DNA of 50,759 nucleotides from Desulfitobacteriaceae bacterium (lineage in GTDB: Bacteria > Bacillota > Desulfitobacteriia > Desulfitobacteriales > Desulfitobacteriaceae), in contig JAQVLN010000004.1 of assembly GCA_028704155.1 (NCBI GenBank), forward strand, positions 1 to 50,759, given 5' to 3'. The notes under the pieces are model-generated. The model worked only from the letters and a program-made list of their open reading frames with translations, was not told the origin of the DNA and did not search any database. Below are positions 43,481 through 50,759 of this stretch, in pieces (positions within the stretch are counted from its first letter, which is position 1; every line of letters begins with the position of its first letter). The translations under genes and the position numbers were made by a program.

Positions 43481-43782
43481 AATATTGTTATCGCTCCTGT
43501 ATGCTTATTTTTTAGTATAAACATTAGTATAACATCTGAGAATAAAATTATTTGCCCGCGGCAAGGACGGCATGTCCTTAGCACGATAATCCTTACAAAT
43601 TCTTCTTGACTTATCTTCTAAAAACTATAAGCTGTTAATTAAGATTAATGTCCCTGCTGAGCGGTGGCGCAACTTGTTCCAGGTCACTCGCATTTGGCTT
43701 TTTAAGATTAAAAGGCCCGAAGAATGAGCAAACTGATTGATAGTGTTTGGCCAAATTTTATCTATAAGGAGACTGAGAGGAA
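43481..43782. other. Intergenic region with a hairpin
   Basis: About 300 bases with no credible gene. It carries the divergent start regions of the DUF3231 and CNNM genes. The near-palindrome GGCTTTTTAAGATTAAAAGGCC (about 43696-43717) forms a 10-bp stem with no T run. The preceding bases (GAGCGGTGGCGCAACTTG and following) are GC-richer and could be structured RNA, but I match them to no known riboswitch. Confidence 0.4.
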
Positions 43783-43827
43783 ATAGAAGTTTTTTGGAGT
43801 ATATTTAAAATTCTACTGGCAATATTT

Positions 43828-45009
43828 TTGGTGTTATTAAATGGATTTTTTGTAGCCGCAGAATTCTCGATGGTTAAAGTCCGCAGGACCCGATTAGCCG
43901 AACTAGCGGATGAGGGATCGCACTGGGCGAAAGTGGCTTTAGATGTAACCGGTGAACTTGATGCATATCTTTCAGCCTGTCAGTTGGGGATAACGCTGGC
44001 CTCCTTAGGACTAGGCTGGTTAGGAGAACCTGCCATTGCTGCATTGATAGCACCGTTATTTGAAAACTTCACCGGCTGGAATCCGATTTATACTCATACT
44101 ATTGCATTTATAATTGCTTTCCTGATCATAACATTCCTTCATATAGTAGTGGGGGAACTTATTCCCAAATCAATTGCTATACAGAAGGCTGATAAAACAG
44201 TAATGAAGACCGCCGGTTGGTTGAGACTATTCTATAAAATATTCTATCCTGCGATTTGGTCATTGAATGGAATCGCCAATAAAGTGGTTCGCAAGATGGG
44301 TCTTGAGCCAGCCAATGAAGCTGATATTGCTTACTCCCCTGAAGAAATTCGATTATTGGTGGAGTCAAGCCAGAAACATGGGGTTATTGACAAAATGGAA
44401 GGCAATCTACTCGATAATGTATTTGATTTTGCAGATAGAGTAGCTAGTGATGTCATGGTGTCGAGACAGGATATGGTCTGTTTATATACTGAGGATAGCC
44501 TTGAAGATGCCCGGGAAACTGTAAAAAAACATGGCCATGTTAGATACCCGCTCTGCGAGGGAGACAAAGACCATGTAATAGGCATGATTCACGAGCGTGA
44601 TTTGATAAACGGGGATAAAGATGCCACAATAACTGATCTTGTCCAGCTAAAAAGAAATATTCCATTTGTACTGGAAACCATGCAGATAGCTCAATTGCTT
44701 AAAACTATGCGTTCCAAACGGGCGCGTATAGCAGTGGCAATGGATGAATACGGGGGGACAGCCGGAATTGTAACCATTGAAGATATTGCCGAGGAACTGG
44801 TTGGTGAGCTTTATGATGAATTTGAACAAGACTTACCTATGGTAGTAAAAAAGGGCGCTCGTTCCTATGAGTTTCATGGCCGGGTAATTCTGGATGATGT
44901 AGAAGACATCTTGGATATAGAGTTTGGAGAAGAACCAGTTTCTACCATAGGTGGCTTCATTACCTTTAGATTAGGTCGTTTAGCCAAAGAGGGAGACAAA
45001 ATTGCTTAA
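43828..45009 (+). CDS. CNNM/CorC (HlyC) family transporter, degraded at both ends
   Basis: 393 residues in this open stretch. CNNM membrane domain (FFVAAEFSMVKVRRTRLAELA, QLGITLASLGLGWLGEPA), a CBS pair (VMVSRQDMVCLY, VIGMIHERDLI, ARIAVAMDEYGGTAGIVTIEDIAEELVGELYDEF) and a CorC_HlyC domain that stops early. The natural start seems to be codon ATA at 43783 (reading IEVFWSIFKILLAIF), where an ATG with AGGAG 11 bases upstream is expected; only the internal TTG at 43828 remains. TAA at 45007 interrupts the last domain. A role in Mg2+ or Co2+ homeostasis is usual for the family. Confidence 0.8.
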   Translation: MVLLNGFFVAAEFSMVKVRRTRLAELADEGSHWAKVALDVTGELDAYLSACQLGITLASLGLGWLGEPAIAALIAPLFENFTGWNPIYTHTIAFIIAFLIITFLHIVVGELIPKSIAIQKADKTVMKTAGWLRLFYKIFYPAIWSLNGIANKVVRKMGLEPANEADIAYSPEEIRLLVESSQKHGVIDKMEGNLLDNVFDFADRVASDVMVSRQDMVCLYTEDSLEDARETVKKHGHVRYPLCEGDKDHVIGMIHERDLINGDKDATITDLVQLKRNIPFVLETMQIAQLLKTMRSKRARIAVAMDEYGGTAGIVTIEDIAEELVGELYDEFEQDLPMVVKKGARSYEFHGRVILDDVEDILDIEFGEEPVSTIGGFITFRLGRLAKEGDKIA

Positions 45010-45117
45010 CAAAAATATACCTTTGAGGTAATGAAAATATCCGGTCATCGAGTTTTAAAGGTAAAAGCAACTTCCGATGTGCTTGAGAAAGACCTTGTTG
45101 ATAAAGGCAAAGAATAA
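45010..45117 (+). pseudogene. Detached C-terminus of the CNNM/CorC protein
   Basis: Directly after the in-frame TAA (45007-45009) the same frame reads QKYTFEVMKISGHRVLKVKA and on to a second TAA at 45115. CorC_HlyC domains end with this pattern (GDxVxYxGYxFEVLExDGxRIxRVRV). The TAA falls at the position of an expected aromatic residue, so one base change in a TAT or TAC codon would explain it. Confidence 0.8.
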
Positions 45118-45200
45118 GTTGGAGACAGGAGCTTGCATTTCCAGTGGAATAGTTTGGTGCTGCATAAGATAAGTTACCATGAAAGGAATGGCGTTGATCC

Positions 45201-45866
45201 ATGCATGAAGGACATCGAAGCAGATTGAAAAATAGGTTCCTGGAGGAAGGCTTAGACGGCTTTGAAGATCATCAAACCCTAGAACTTCTCTTGTTTTATG
45301 CTATACCTCGAAAGGATCTTAACGAACTCGCCCATTCCTTGATTAATAAATATGGTTCGTTAGCCGGAGTATTGGAAGCTGACCCCAAAGATCTGGCTAA
45401 GACTCCGGGCCTGGGACTAAACTCAGCAATTTTACTGGCACTTATACCTTCTCTGACACGTATTTATCTCAAAGATCGTTGGGGAACCAGACCGACTCTC
45501 GATGGTACTATTAAAGCAGGAAAATATATTTTAACACTCTTTGCGGGCAGAACTTATGAAGTTTTTTATGTAATTTGTCTGGATGCCCAACATCAGGTGA
45601 TCTATCCGGCGCTTGTCCATGAAGGGACTATTGACCAAGCACCGGTTTATCCAAGGCTTATCGTGGAAACAGCCTTAAGGCATAAAGCCCACAGTGTTAT
45701 CCTGGCTCATAATCACCCTGGAGGGAATCCTACCCCTTCACCGCAAGATATTGATGTAACGAAAAGGATTCAATCTGCTTTGGAGCAAATTTCCGTTACT
45801 GTGCTTGACCACATTATTGCTATAGGAGAAAAGTATGTCAGTTGTGCTGAAAGAGGACTGTTATAG
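45201..45866 (+). CDS. radC: RadC family protein (JAB metalloprotease fold)
   Basis: 221 residues. N-terminal helix-hairpin-helix region (GFEDHQTLELLLFYAIPRKDLNELAH, LAKTPGLGLNSAILLAL) and a C-terminal JAMM/JAB domain with HNHPGGNPTPSPQDIDVTKRI. The family name comes from DNA repair but the biochemical role is unproven. It starts MHEGHRSRLKNRFLEEGLDG; AAAGGAATG stands near the start. All metal-binding residues are present. Confidence 0.92.
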   Translation: MHEGHRSRLKNRFLEEGLDGFEDHQTLELLLFYAIPRKDLNELAHSLINKYGSLAGVLEADPKDLAKTPGLGLNSAILLALIPSLTRIYLKDRWGTRPTLDGTIKAGKYILTLFAGRTYEVFYVICLDAQHQVIYPALVHEGTIDQAPVYPRLIVETALRHKAHSVILAHNHPGGNPTPSPQDIDVTKRIQSALEQISVTVLDHIIAIGEKYVSCAERGLL

Positions 45867-45894
45867 GAAAATTGAAAGCGGCAGGGTAATCGTG

Positions 45895-46596
45895 TTACAC
45901 TCTAAAGCGATAACCTGCACCCCAAACCGTTTCTATATATTGAGGATTTGATGGATCACTTTCAATTTTCTCACGTACTCTAGCGATATGGACAGTAACA
46001 GTAGCGGAATCTCCCAAAGCATCTAATCCCCAAACACGCTCAAATAATTCTTCACGCCCGAACACCCGGTTCGGATTTTGTGCCAGGTACAAGAGTAAAC
46101 CAAATTCTTTCTGTGCCAAACTTACTTCCTGTCCACGAACAAAGACTCGATGGGAGTCTTTGTTTATCTTAAGTCCACGAATTTTCAATACATTACCTTG
46201 CTTGACTCCTTCGCTAAACCTCTGCTTTAACCGCTCGTAATTCTCCAGATGTGCTTTCACCCTGGCGACCAGTTCACCTGGACTGAAGGGTTTCGTGATG
46301 TAATCATCAGCTCCGAAGCTTAGTCCTTTAATCTTATCAATTTCTTCTTTCTTTGCTGAAACTAAGAGCACCGGAATATCTTTTTCTTCCTTCATGCTCT
46401 GCAGGATTTCTAACCCATCCATACCCGGGAGCATGATATCTAAAATCAGAAGGTCAACTTCATTTTCCTGAAGTACTTTAAATCCCGCCAGGCCGTTTGA
46501 GCACACGTTAACGTCGAAGCCGGCGACGGCAAGATAGTCTTTCTGTAATTCAGCAATACTAAGATCATCTTCAATAATCAAGATCTTCTTTTTCAT
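45895..46596 (-). CDS. OmpR-family response regulator
   Basis: 233 residues. Receiver domain with acidic pocket IEDD, phosphorylation site D53 (LLILDIMLPGMDG) and K in VSAKKEE; winged-helix DNA-binding domain with FGREELFERVWGLDALGDSATVTVHIARVREKIE. It pairs with the histidine kinase 22 bases upstream and follows an ABC exporter operon, the layout of peptide-antibiotic sensing and resistance modules in Firmicutes. Confidence 0.94.
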   Translation of the reverse strand: MKKKILIIEDDLSIAELQKDYLAVAGFDVNVCSNGLAGFKVLQENEVDLLILDIMLPGMDGLEILQSMKEEKDIPVLLVSAKKEEIDKIKGLSFGADDYITKPFSPGELVARVKAHLENYERLKQRFSEGVKQGNVLKIRGLKINKDSHRVFVRGQEVSLAQKEFGLLLYLAQNPNRVFGREELFERVWGLDALGDSATVTVHIARVREKIESDPSNPQYIETVWGAGYRFRV

Positions 46597-46618
46597 TTTT
46601 CTTCACCAGATTACCGGA

Positions 46619-48049
46619 TCACGTTTTACTTAACGAGATCATGATACTGGTCCCCTCCTCCCCGTGACTAATAGCCCAGACCCTACCATTATGACCTTCT
46701 ATGATTTGCTTTGCTATCGCCAACCCCAGACCACTTCCTTTGCTTCGAGCCGCATCTGAGCGGTAGAAGCGATCAAAAATATGCGGTAAATCCCCTTTAC
46801 TGATTCCTGAACCGTTGTCACGCAGTTCAATAATCAGGCTGGTTAATGTTTCTCTTAAAATAATATTAATTTCGCCCTGATCTTTATCCATGTATTTGCG
46901 GGAATTGTCCAGAATGTTCATAATCACTCGTTTCATTCTCTCCCGATCCAACAAGACATATTGTTGTGTTTGACCCAACTCATTATGAAGCGAGATTTTG
47001 ATCTGACTGCATTCCAATTCTGATTCACTCTCTAATAAACAGAGTCTAAGATATTCCTCGATGTCGGTTTTCTCAAACTCGAAGGGAAGCTGGTTTAAAT
47101 CCAGTTTGGCATAAAGGAGTAAATCATCAATCATTTGGTCGACTTGGTAAGCCTTTAAGGCTATGGTTTTTAGATAGCGCTCCATTTTGTCCGGAGTATC
47201 CGCTATTCCGTCCAAAATCCCCTCTACGTAGCCCCTGATTGAGGTCACAGGCGTCTTTAAGTCATGCGAAATACTGGAAATAAGCATTTTACGGTTATCT
47301 TCATACTTCAGTTGAGTGTGTACTGAGTCTTTTAGCTTAAGGCGCATTAGTTCAAAATCACGACACAACGCTTGAATCTCTTGATCTCCTTCTTCAACAA
47401 TCGGGTGATCAAGATTTCCTCGACTAATTTCCGCAGCTGCAGTTTGTAAATTATGAAGCGGTTTTAAAATGCTACGTGAAAATTGATAAGAAACAACAAT
47501 ATTTGTCAACAAAAATGCCAGGAGAAACGAAACGCCGCTTAACCCCAGAAAAACTGTCAGGTTTGCAACCGAGCGGCCCATCGGAGCCAGGAGCAGCACC
47601 TTCCCTTGAGCACCATCCTTAAACCTGAGATCAATCAATTGAACAGTATAAGAAACTTCTCCTATGAGGACAGTTTCTCTTCCCACCTTCCTATTCCCTG
47701 CTTCCAAAGACTTGGCTATATCAATTTTGCTGAAGTTATGCGACGAAAAAATAACCTCTTCATCCTTAATCAAGATGAGTTCTCCATTAATTTCGGCGAG
47801 CTGTTCCTGGAGATGCTTCTGAAAGCTTTCTTCCTCTATAATCTCCGGAGAGTGCTGTAAAATATTCCTTTCACTATACAGAAGGTTAAACTTAATTTGG
47901 GACAGCTTTTGATAATTTTCGAATGATAGATCCATCCCCAATAATTTACTGAAAACATAAAAAAAAGCCAACGCAATAAGAACAGTAATCAACATGGGGA
48001 TGATCGCTGTTGAAGCGTTGGCTAAAATCATACGTTTTTTAAGGTTCAT
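46619..48049 (-). CDS. Sensor histidine kinase
   Basis: 476 residues from the ATG at 48049 (MNLKKRMILANAS), five bases after AAGGGTGG; a longer start at 48079 would overlap the permease. Two membrane helices flank an extracellular domain of about 120 residues. A HAMP domain follows (SRSILKPLHNLQTAAAEISRGNLDHP), then H-box SSISHDLKTPVTSIRGYVEG, N-box MKRVIMNILDNSRKY and G-boxes DNGSGISKGDL, GSGLGLAIAKQI. The signal is unknown. Confidence 0.93.
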   Translation of the reverse strand: MNLKKRMILANASTAIIPMLITVLIALAFFYVFSKLLGMDLSFENYQKLSQIKFNLLYSERNILQHSPEIIEEESFQKHLQEQLAEINGELILIKDEEVIFSSHNFSKIDIAKSLEAGNRKVGRETVLIGEVSYTVQLIDLRFKDGAQGKVLLLAPMGRSVANLTVFLGLSGVSFLLAFLLTNIVVSYQFSRSILKPLHNLQTAAAEISRGNLDHPIVEEGDQEIQALCRDFELMRLKLKDSVHTQLKYEDNRKMLISSISHDLKTPVTSIRGYVEGILDGIADTPDKMERYLKTIALKAYQVDQMIDDLLLYAKLDLNQLPFEFEKTDIEEYLRLCLLESESELECSQIKISLHNELGQTQQYVLLDRERMKRVIMNILDNSRKYMDKDQGEINIILRETLTSLIIELRDNGSGISKGDLPHIFDRFYRSDAARSKGSGLGLAIAKQIIEGHNGRVWAISHGEEGTSIMISLSKT

Positions 48050-48059
48050 AATGCCACCC

Positions 48060-48812
48060 TTAGAATTCCTTATTATCAAATAAGTAAAACCCTGCTGTAA
48101 ATAACATTATACCAGATCCCAGCATAATCATAAATTGCCTCACAATCTTTTCAAGTGGAAAAGAGTTTACCAAAAATAAATTATACCAGGCAAGTTGGGT
48201 CGTTATCAGCAAACTCGAATACCGGGAAAAGACAATAGCCAGGACATGCAATATGATAAATATCAAGATAGATAAGAAAAAAACGGATATCCCACTCTTT
48301 AAAAGATTCGCTAACAGTACAATCCCCAAAGCCAAAACTATCATTGGAAGTAAGCTGACGAAATAAGCTAACACCGTACGGGCTAAGGAACCTAAGGTTG
48401 CTGAATTAGTATTAAAGATAAACCCAGCCAATAACGAAAAAATGAGTAATAATAAGAGCGTGGCCAAGATGAATATTATGATAGCGGTAATCTTAGCAAG
48501 AAAGACCTTAAAACGGCTCACTGGCCGGGTTAAGGTGATGCGCATACTATTTTGTGAAAACTCGCCTGAGAAACTATCAATGGCGACTAAAGCCGTAAAA
48601 AGCGGCAGGATGGTGTTGACAACCACCGCCAGTACAAGTATGGGAAATTCCACGCTTCCTACCCCGCGCAGTCCAAAGCCGCTTCTCACCCCGACTATCG
48701 CCAATTGCCCGATAACGATAACCGCAAGAGAAAGTAAAACGGCCACCAAGGCCTTTTTCTTTTTATAGAGCTTCTCAATTTCATTCACCAGCGCAGCTTG
48801 AAACACGGCCAT
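48060..48812 (-). CDS. ABC-2 type transporter permease
   Basis: 250 residues with six membrane helices, beginning with the cytoplasmic N-terminus NEIEKLYKKKKALVAVLLSL. The segment SGEFSQNSMRITLTRPVSRFKVFLAKI is typical of the ABC-2 family (antibiotic or lantibiotic exporters of the BcrB/NosY type). GAGG precedes the ATG by nine bases. The first 32 bases overlap the ATPase gene, so they are translationally coupled. Confidence 0.9.
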   Translation of the reverse strand: MAVFQAALVNEIEKLYKKKKALVAVLLSLAVIVIGQLAIVGVRSGFGLRGVGSVEFPILVLAVVVNTILPLFTALVAIDSFSGEFSQNSMRITLTRPVSRFKVFLAKITAIIIFILATLLLLLIFSLLAGFIFNTNSATLGSLARTVLAYFVSLLPMIVLALGIVLLANLLKSGISVFFLSILIFIILHVLAIVFSRYSSLLITTQLAWYNLFLVNSFPLEKIVRQFMIMLGSGIMLFTAGFYLFDNKEF

Positions 48813-49524
48813 TTCTTTCTACCTCACTTACAAAGTAATTCTCCAGTGTCGCATAGTTGTTCAGAATATTTTGGGTACTATCGACATTAAGTATTTTTCC
48901 ATTATAGATTACCCCAATGCGGTTACAGGTTAACTCTACATCATGGATCAGATGACTGGATATGAAAAATGTGGTCTGTTCCTGTTCCGCTAAACTTTGG
49001 ATCAGCTTGCGAATATGGATCATGCCCTCGACATCCAGACCATTTAATGGCTCATCGAGAATAACGACCTTGGGCCGGGATAATATCGCCGCTGCCAGAC
49101 CCAGGCGCTGCTTCATCCCGAGCGAAAACTTTTTGGGCTTTTCATTTTTATACTTGATCATGCCCGTTAGTTCCAGAACCTCATCAATCCGTTTCTGATC
49201 AACATCAGGATAGTATCTGGCCGACTGCTTCAAGTTTTCAAAGGCCGTAAGATAAGCGTAAGACTCTGCTATTTCGATCAAACAACCAACCTTCCCCATT
49301 GCCAACTCATACTCTTCCGTCACACTATAACCAAAGATTTTCACATCCCCATAATCCGGTCGCATCAGTCCGGTCATAATTTTCATAGCTGTTGTTTTTC
49401 CTGCCCCATTCGGGCCGAGAAAACCAAAGATATTCCCTTGATAAATGTCCAGGCTTATATCCTGAATTCCCCGTCCATTTTTGAATAGTTTGGTCAGGTT
49501 CTTAAGCTCGATAACTTTTTCCAT
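48781..49524 (-). CDS. ABC transporter ATP-binding protein
   Basis: 247 residues from the ATG at 49524 (MEKVIELKNLTKLF), six bases after GGGAGG; a frame opening at 49638 is not coding. Walker A GPNGAGKTTAMK, signature FSLGMKQRLGLAAA, Walker B KVVILDEPLNGLD, switch HLIHDVE. BcrA-type, paired with the ABC-2 permease. Exports or shields against a peptide or lipid-II binding drug in many relatives; here only inferred. Confidence 0.93.
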   Translation of the reverse strand: MEKVIELKNLTKLFKNGRGIQDISLDIYQGNIFGFLGPNGAGKTTAMKIMTGLMRPDYGDVKIFGYSVTEEYELAMGKVGCLIEIAESYAYLTAFENLKQSARYYPDVDQKRIDEVLELTGMIKYKNEKPKKFSLGMKQRLGLAAAILSRPKVVILDEPLNGLDVEGMIHIRKLIQSLAEQEQTTFFISSHLIHDVELTCNRIGVIYNGKILNVDSTQNILNNYATLENYFVSEVERNGRVSSCAGE

Positions 49525-49606
49525 CTCATGCCTCCCTGTAATTAAAGCAACTGCCGGGAATATACCCGGCAGTGATCCATCTACCGATTGATTTCTATTA
49601 ATAATC

Positions 49607-50759
49607 TTACTCCAGATCCGGACTGAAATTATAATCAAAGATCAAATCACCTAAATCACTCACTGAAAAAGGCCGCTCCCCACTCAAATGAATTTTCCCG
49701 GCATATTGATCAAAGTATAAGTTTCCCTTACTCCCGGATTCCGTAGTGTAATTAAAACCGGAAAAATTCTTCTCTTCAGGCTTTTGGGCATTAAATTTGA
49801 AATCGCGTTCAGTGGCGGCGTATGCTTCAAATCCTGGCTTATACACCTCGTAATATCGCCCCGTGACCGTCTTATTATCAAATTGGGTGATCTCAATAAA
49901 CCTTTCGCCGACTTTGACAAACTTGTTGTCTTTTTCGATCAGGATGTCGTTTTTAAACTTACCGATAAACTTTTCCGGATTAGAGATTTCATTGCCCGTA
50001 GTTTCACTCCTGGCAATATTTTTAACAACTTTCTTACCTGTCAGATCAGGTTTCGTAACCGCTGTCGAGTTTATGTCCGACAGTTTAGCTAAAATTTCAA
50101 CCGTTACTTCATGAACCGTTCCTTGCACATCTTTACCGGACAGCACCGCACTCCCTAAGATGTTCTCCATCACGCCATCTTTGTTAACTTTCGCTGTACC
50201 TTTAACTTCTTTGACAAAAACATCCTTGGTAAGATGTGGCAGGTTGTCTTGATTGCCATTAAACTGCTGTTTAATTTGTAACGAGGCCACAGCATTAACC
50301 AAGGCCGGTATTTGCAGCTCAGTCAAAGAACCGGCCAGCCCATGACTGCCATCGGAATTTTCCGTGACCACCACATGGTCTTTCAGACTCCCAACGACAG
50401 CGTCCGCGATTTTTTCAAAATCGCTTGCATACTCTTCCTTGAAAGGATTAGCAAAGAATACTTCTATATCTCTTTGGTTAGTAAACTCCGTTACGTAGTA
50501 GGTCGGATCACCCTCTGAAACTCGAATATTGCAAGTATTATCCGAGTATGTGTGTGAGTTGTGCTTATCTCCACATATACTTTCTCCGGACGAAATTTTT
50601 TCCGAGGCGTTCTTGCTTCTGTCATATTTTTGAATCTCATTACTGGTCAGAAACGTCTTCCCATTATCCTTCATCACCATTGAGATATCCATTGTGAAAC
50701 TGTCAAATGTCTCGCTGCACTGCTCAGCCGTCACTTTAAGTGTATCCTTTAACTGGTCA
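49607..50759 (-). CDS. Unknown protein, N-terminus beyond the window
   Basis: At least 384 codons, open to the right edge (DQLKDTLKVTAEQCSETFDS at the visible start). Not recognised. It is rich in charged residues and beta-strand-like patterns with motifs such as ASEKISSGESICGD, VNAVASLQIKQQFNGNQDNLP, LTGKKVVKNIARSE and TVTGRYYEVYKPGFEAYAA. A signal peptide could lie outside the window. Just upstream of the ABC genes and on the same strand, it may be the extracytoplasmic partner of the ABC/two-component module. The gene's stop is 82 bases before the ATPase ATG. Confidence 0.6.
   Translation of the reverse strand, partial: DQLKDTLKVTAEQCSETFDSFTMDISMVMKDNGKTFLTSNEIQKYDRSKNASEKISSGESICGDKHNSHTYSDNTCNIRVSEGDPTYYVTEFTNQRDIEVFFANPFKEEYASDFEKIADAVVGSLKDHVVVTENSDGSHGLAGSLTELQIPALVNAVASLQIKQQFNGNQDNLPHLTKDVFVKEVKGTAKVNKDGVMENILGSAVLSGKDVQGTVHEVTVEILAKLSDINSTAVTKPDLTGKKVVKNIARSETTGNEISNPEKFIGKFKNDILIEKDNKFVKVGERFIEITQFDNKTVTGRYYEVYKPGFEAYAATERDFKFNAQKPEEKNFSGFNYTTESGSKGNLYFDQYAGKIHLSGERPFSVSDLGDLIFDYNFSPDLE

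Noticed and set aside
45007-45009. TAA as a recoded sense codon in the CNNM gene
   Set aside because: Other genes in the window end normally at TAA, so a changed genetic code is not supported; a nonsense mutation is simpler.

Overview
The window comes from a low-to-mid GC, endospore-forming anaerobic Firmicute, most likely of the Peptococcaceae/Desulfitobacteriaceae (Desulfitobacterium, Dehalobacter, Desulfosporosinus, Syntrophobotulus and relatives). This is inferred from the complete spoIIA and spoVA sporulation operons, the SUMT-HemD fusion, B12-riboswitch control of tetrapyrrole genes, a CoA-dehydratase-type activase with DUF2229 partners, and CNNM, LCP and PBP1A proteins of Firmicute type. 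No tRNA, rRNA, CRISPR array or complete insertion sequence was seen.

Layout. 1-8.8 kb: a tetrapyrrole operon on the minus strand (cbiK, precorrin-2 dehydrogenase, hemA, hemC, cobA-hemD, hemB, hemL) behind two tandem cobalamin riboswitches, each with its own terminator. Next is a cobK gene with a third riboswitch. The first 77 bases look like a foreign or chimeric contig edge. 9-20.3 kb, mostly minus strand: sporulation genes ytfJ/ytfI; housekeeping genes scpB, scpA, trpS, a site-2 protease and a DHH-CBS-CCA-transferase fusion; PspC-type membrane proteins, CorA and an LCP cell-wall ligase. 20.5-24 kb: PBP1A and two small unknown proteins on the plus strand, with a trpF relic on the opposite strand. 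24-28.6 kb: a P-type cation ATPase under a NiCo/czcD-type metal riboswitch, then two acyltransferase-like proteins. 28.9-32 kb: a three-gene ATP-dependent Fe-S activase/DUF2229 system of unknown substrate. 32.2-38.7 kb: spoVAC-D-E-F diverging from spoIIAA-spoIIAB-sigF, then dacF.

38.9-45.2 kb is a region of gene decay. It holds a glycine-betaine importer whose ATPase survives only as a 31-residue fragment, a DUF3231 gene split by a +1 frameshift, and a CNNM/CorC gene with an ATA at the expected start and an in-frame TAA before its last 35 codons. 45.2-50.8 kb: radC, then a two-component system plus two-gene ABC exporter and a partial unknown protein.

How the genes fit together. The tetrapyrrole operon runs from glutamyl-tRNA to uroporphyrinogen III and on to sirohydrochlorin and cobalt-sirohydrochlorin. 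Gating it with B12 riboswitches suggests that corrinoid is the main tetrapyrrole sink of this cell. spoIIA carries a sigma-H type promoter and spoVA a sigma-G type promoter, back to back, so the intergenic region holds an early and a late sporulation switch. The least characterised system is the activase/DUF2229 trio. The best supported regulatory discovery is the metal riboswitch that re-assigns a 'calcium' ATPase as a probable Fe/Co/Ni exporter.
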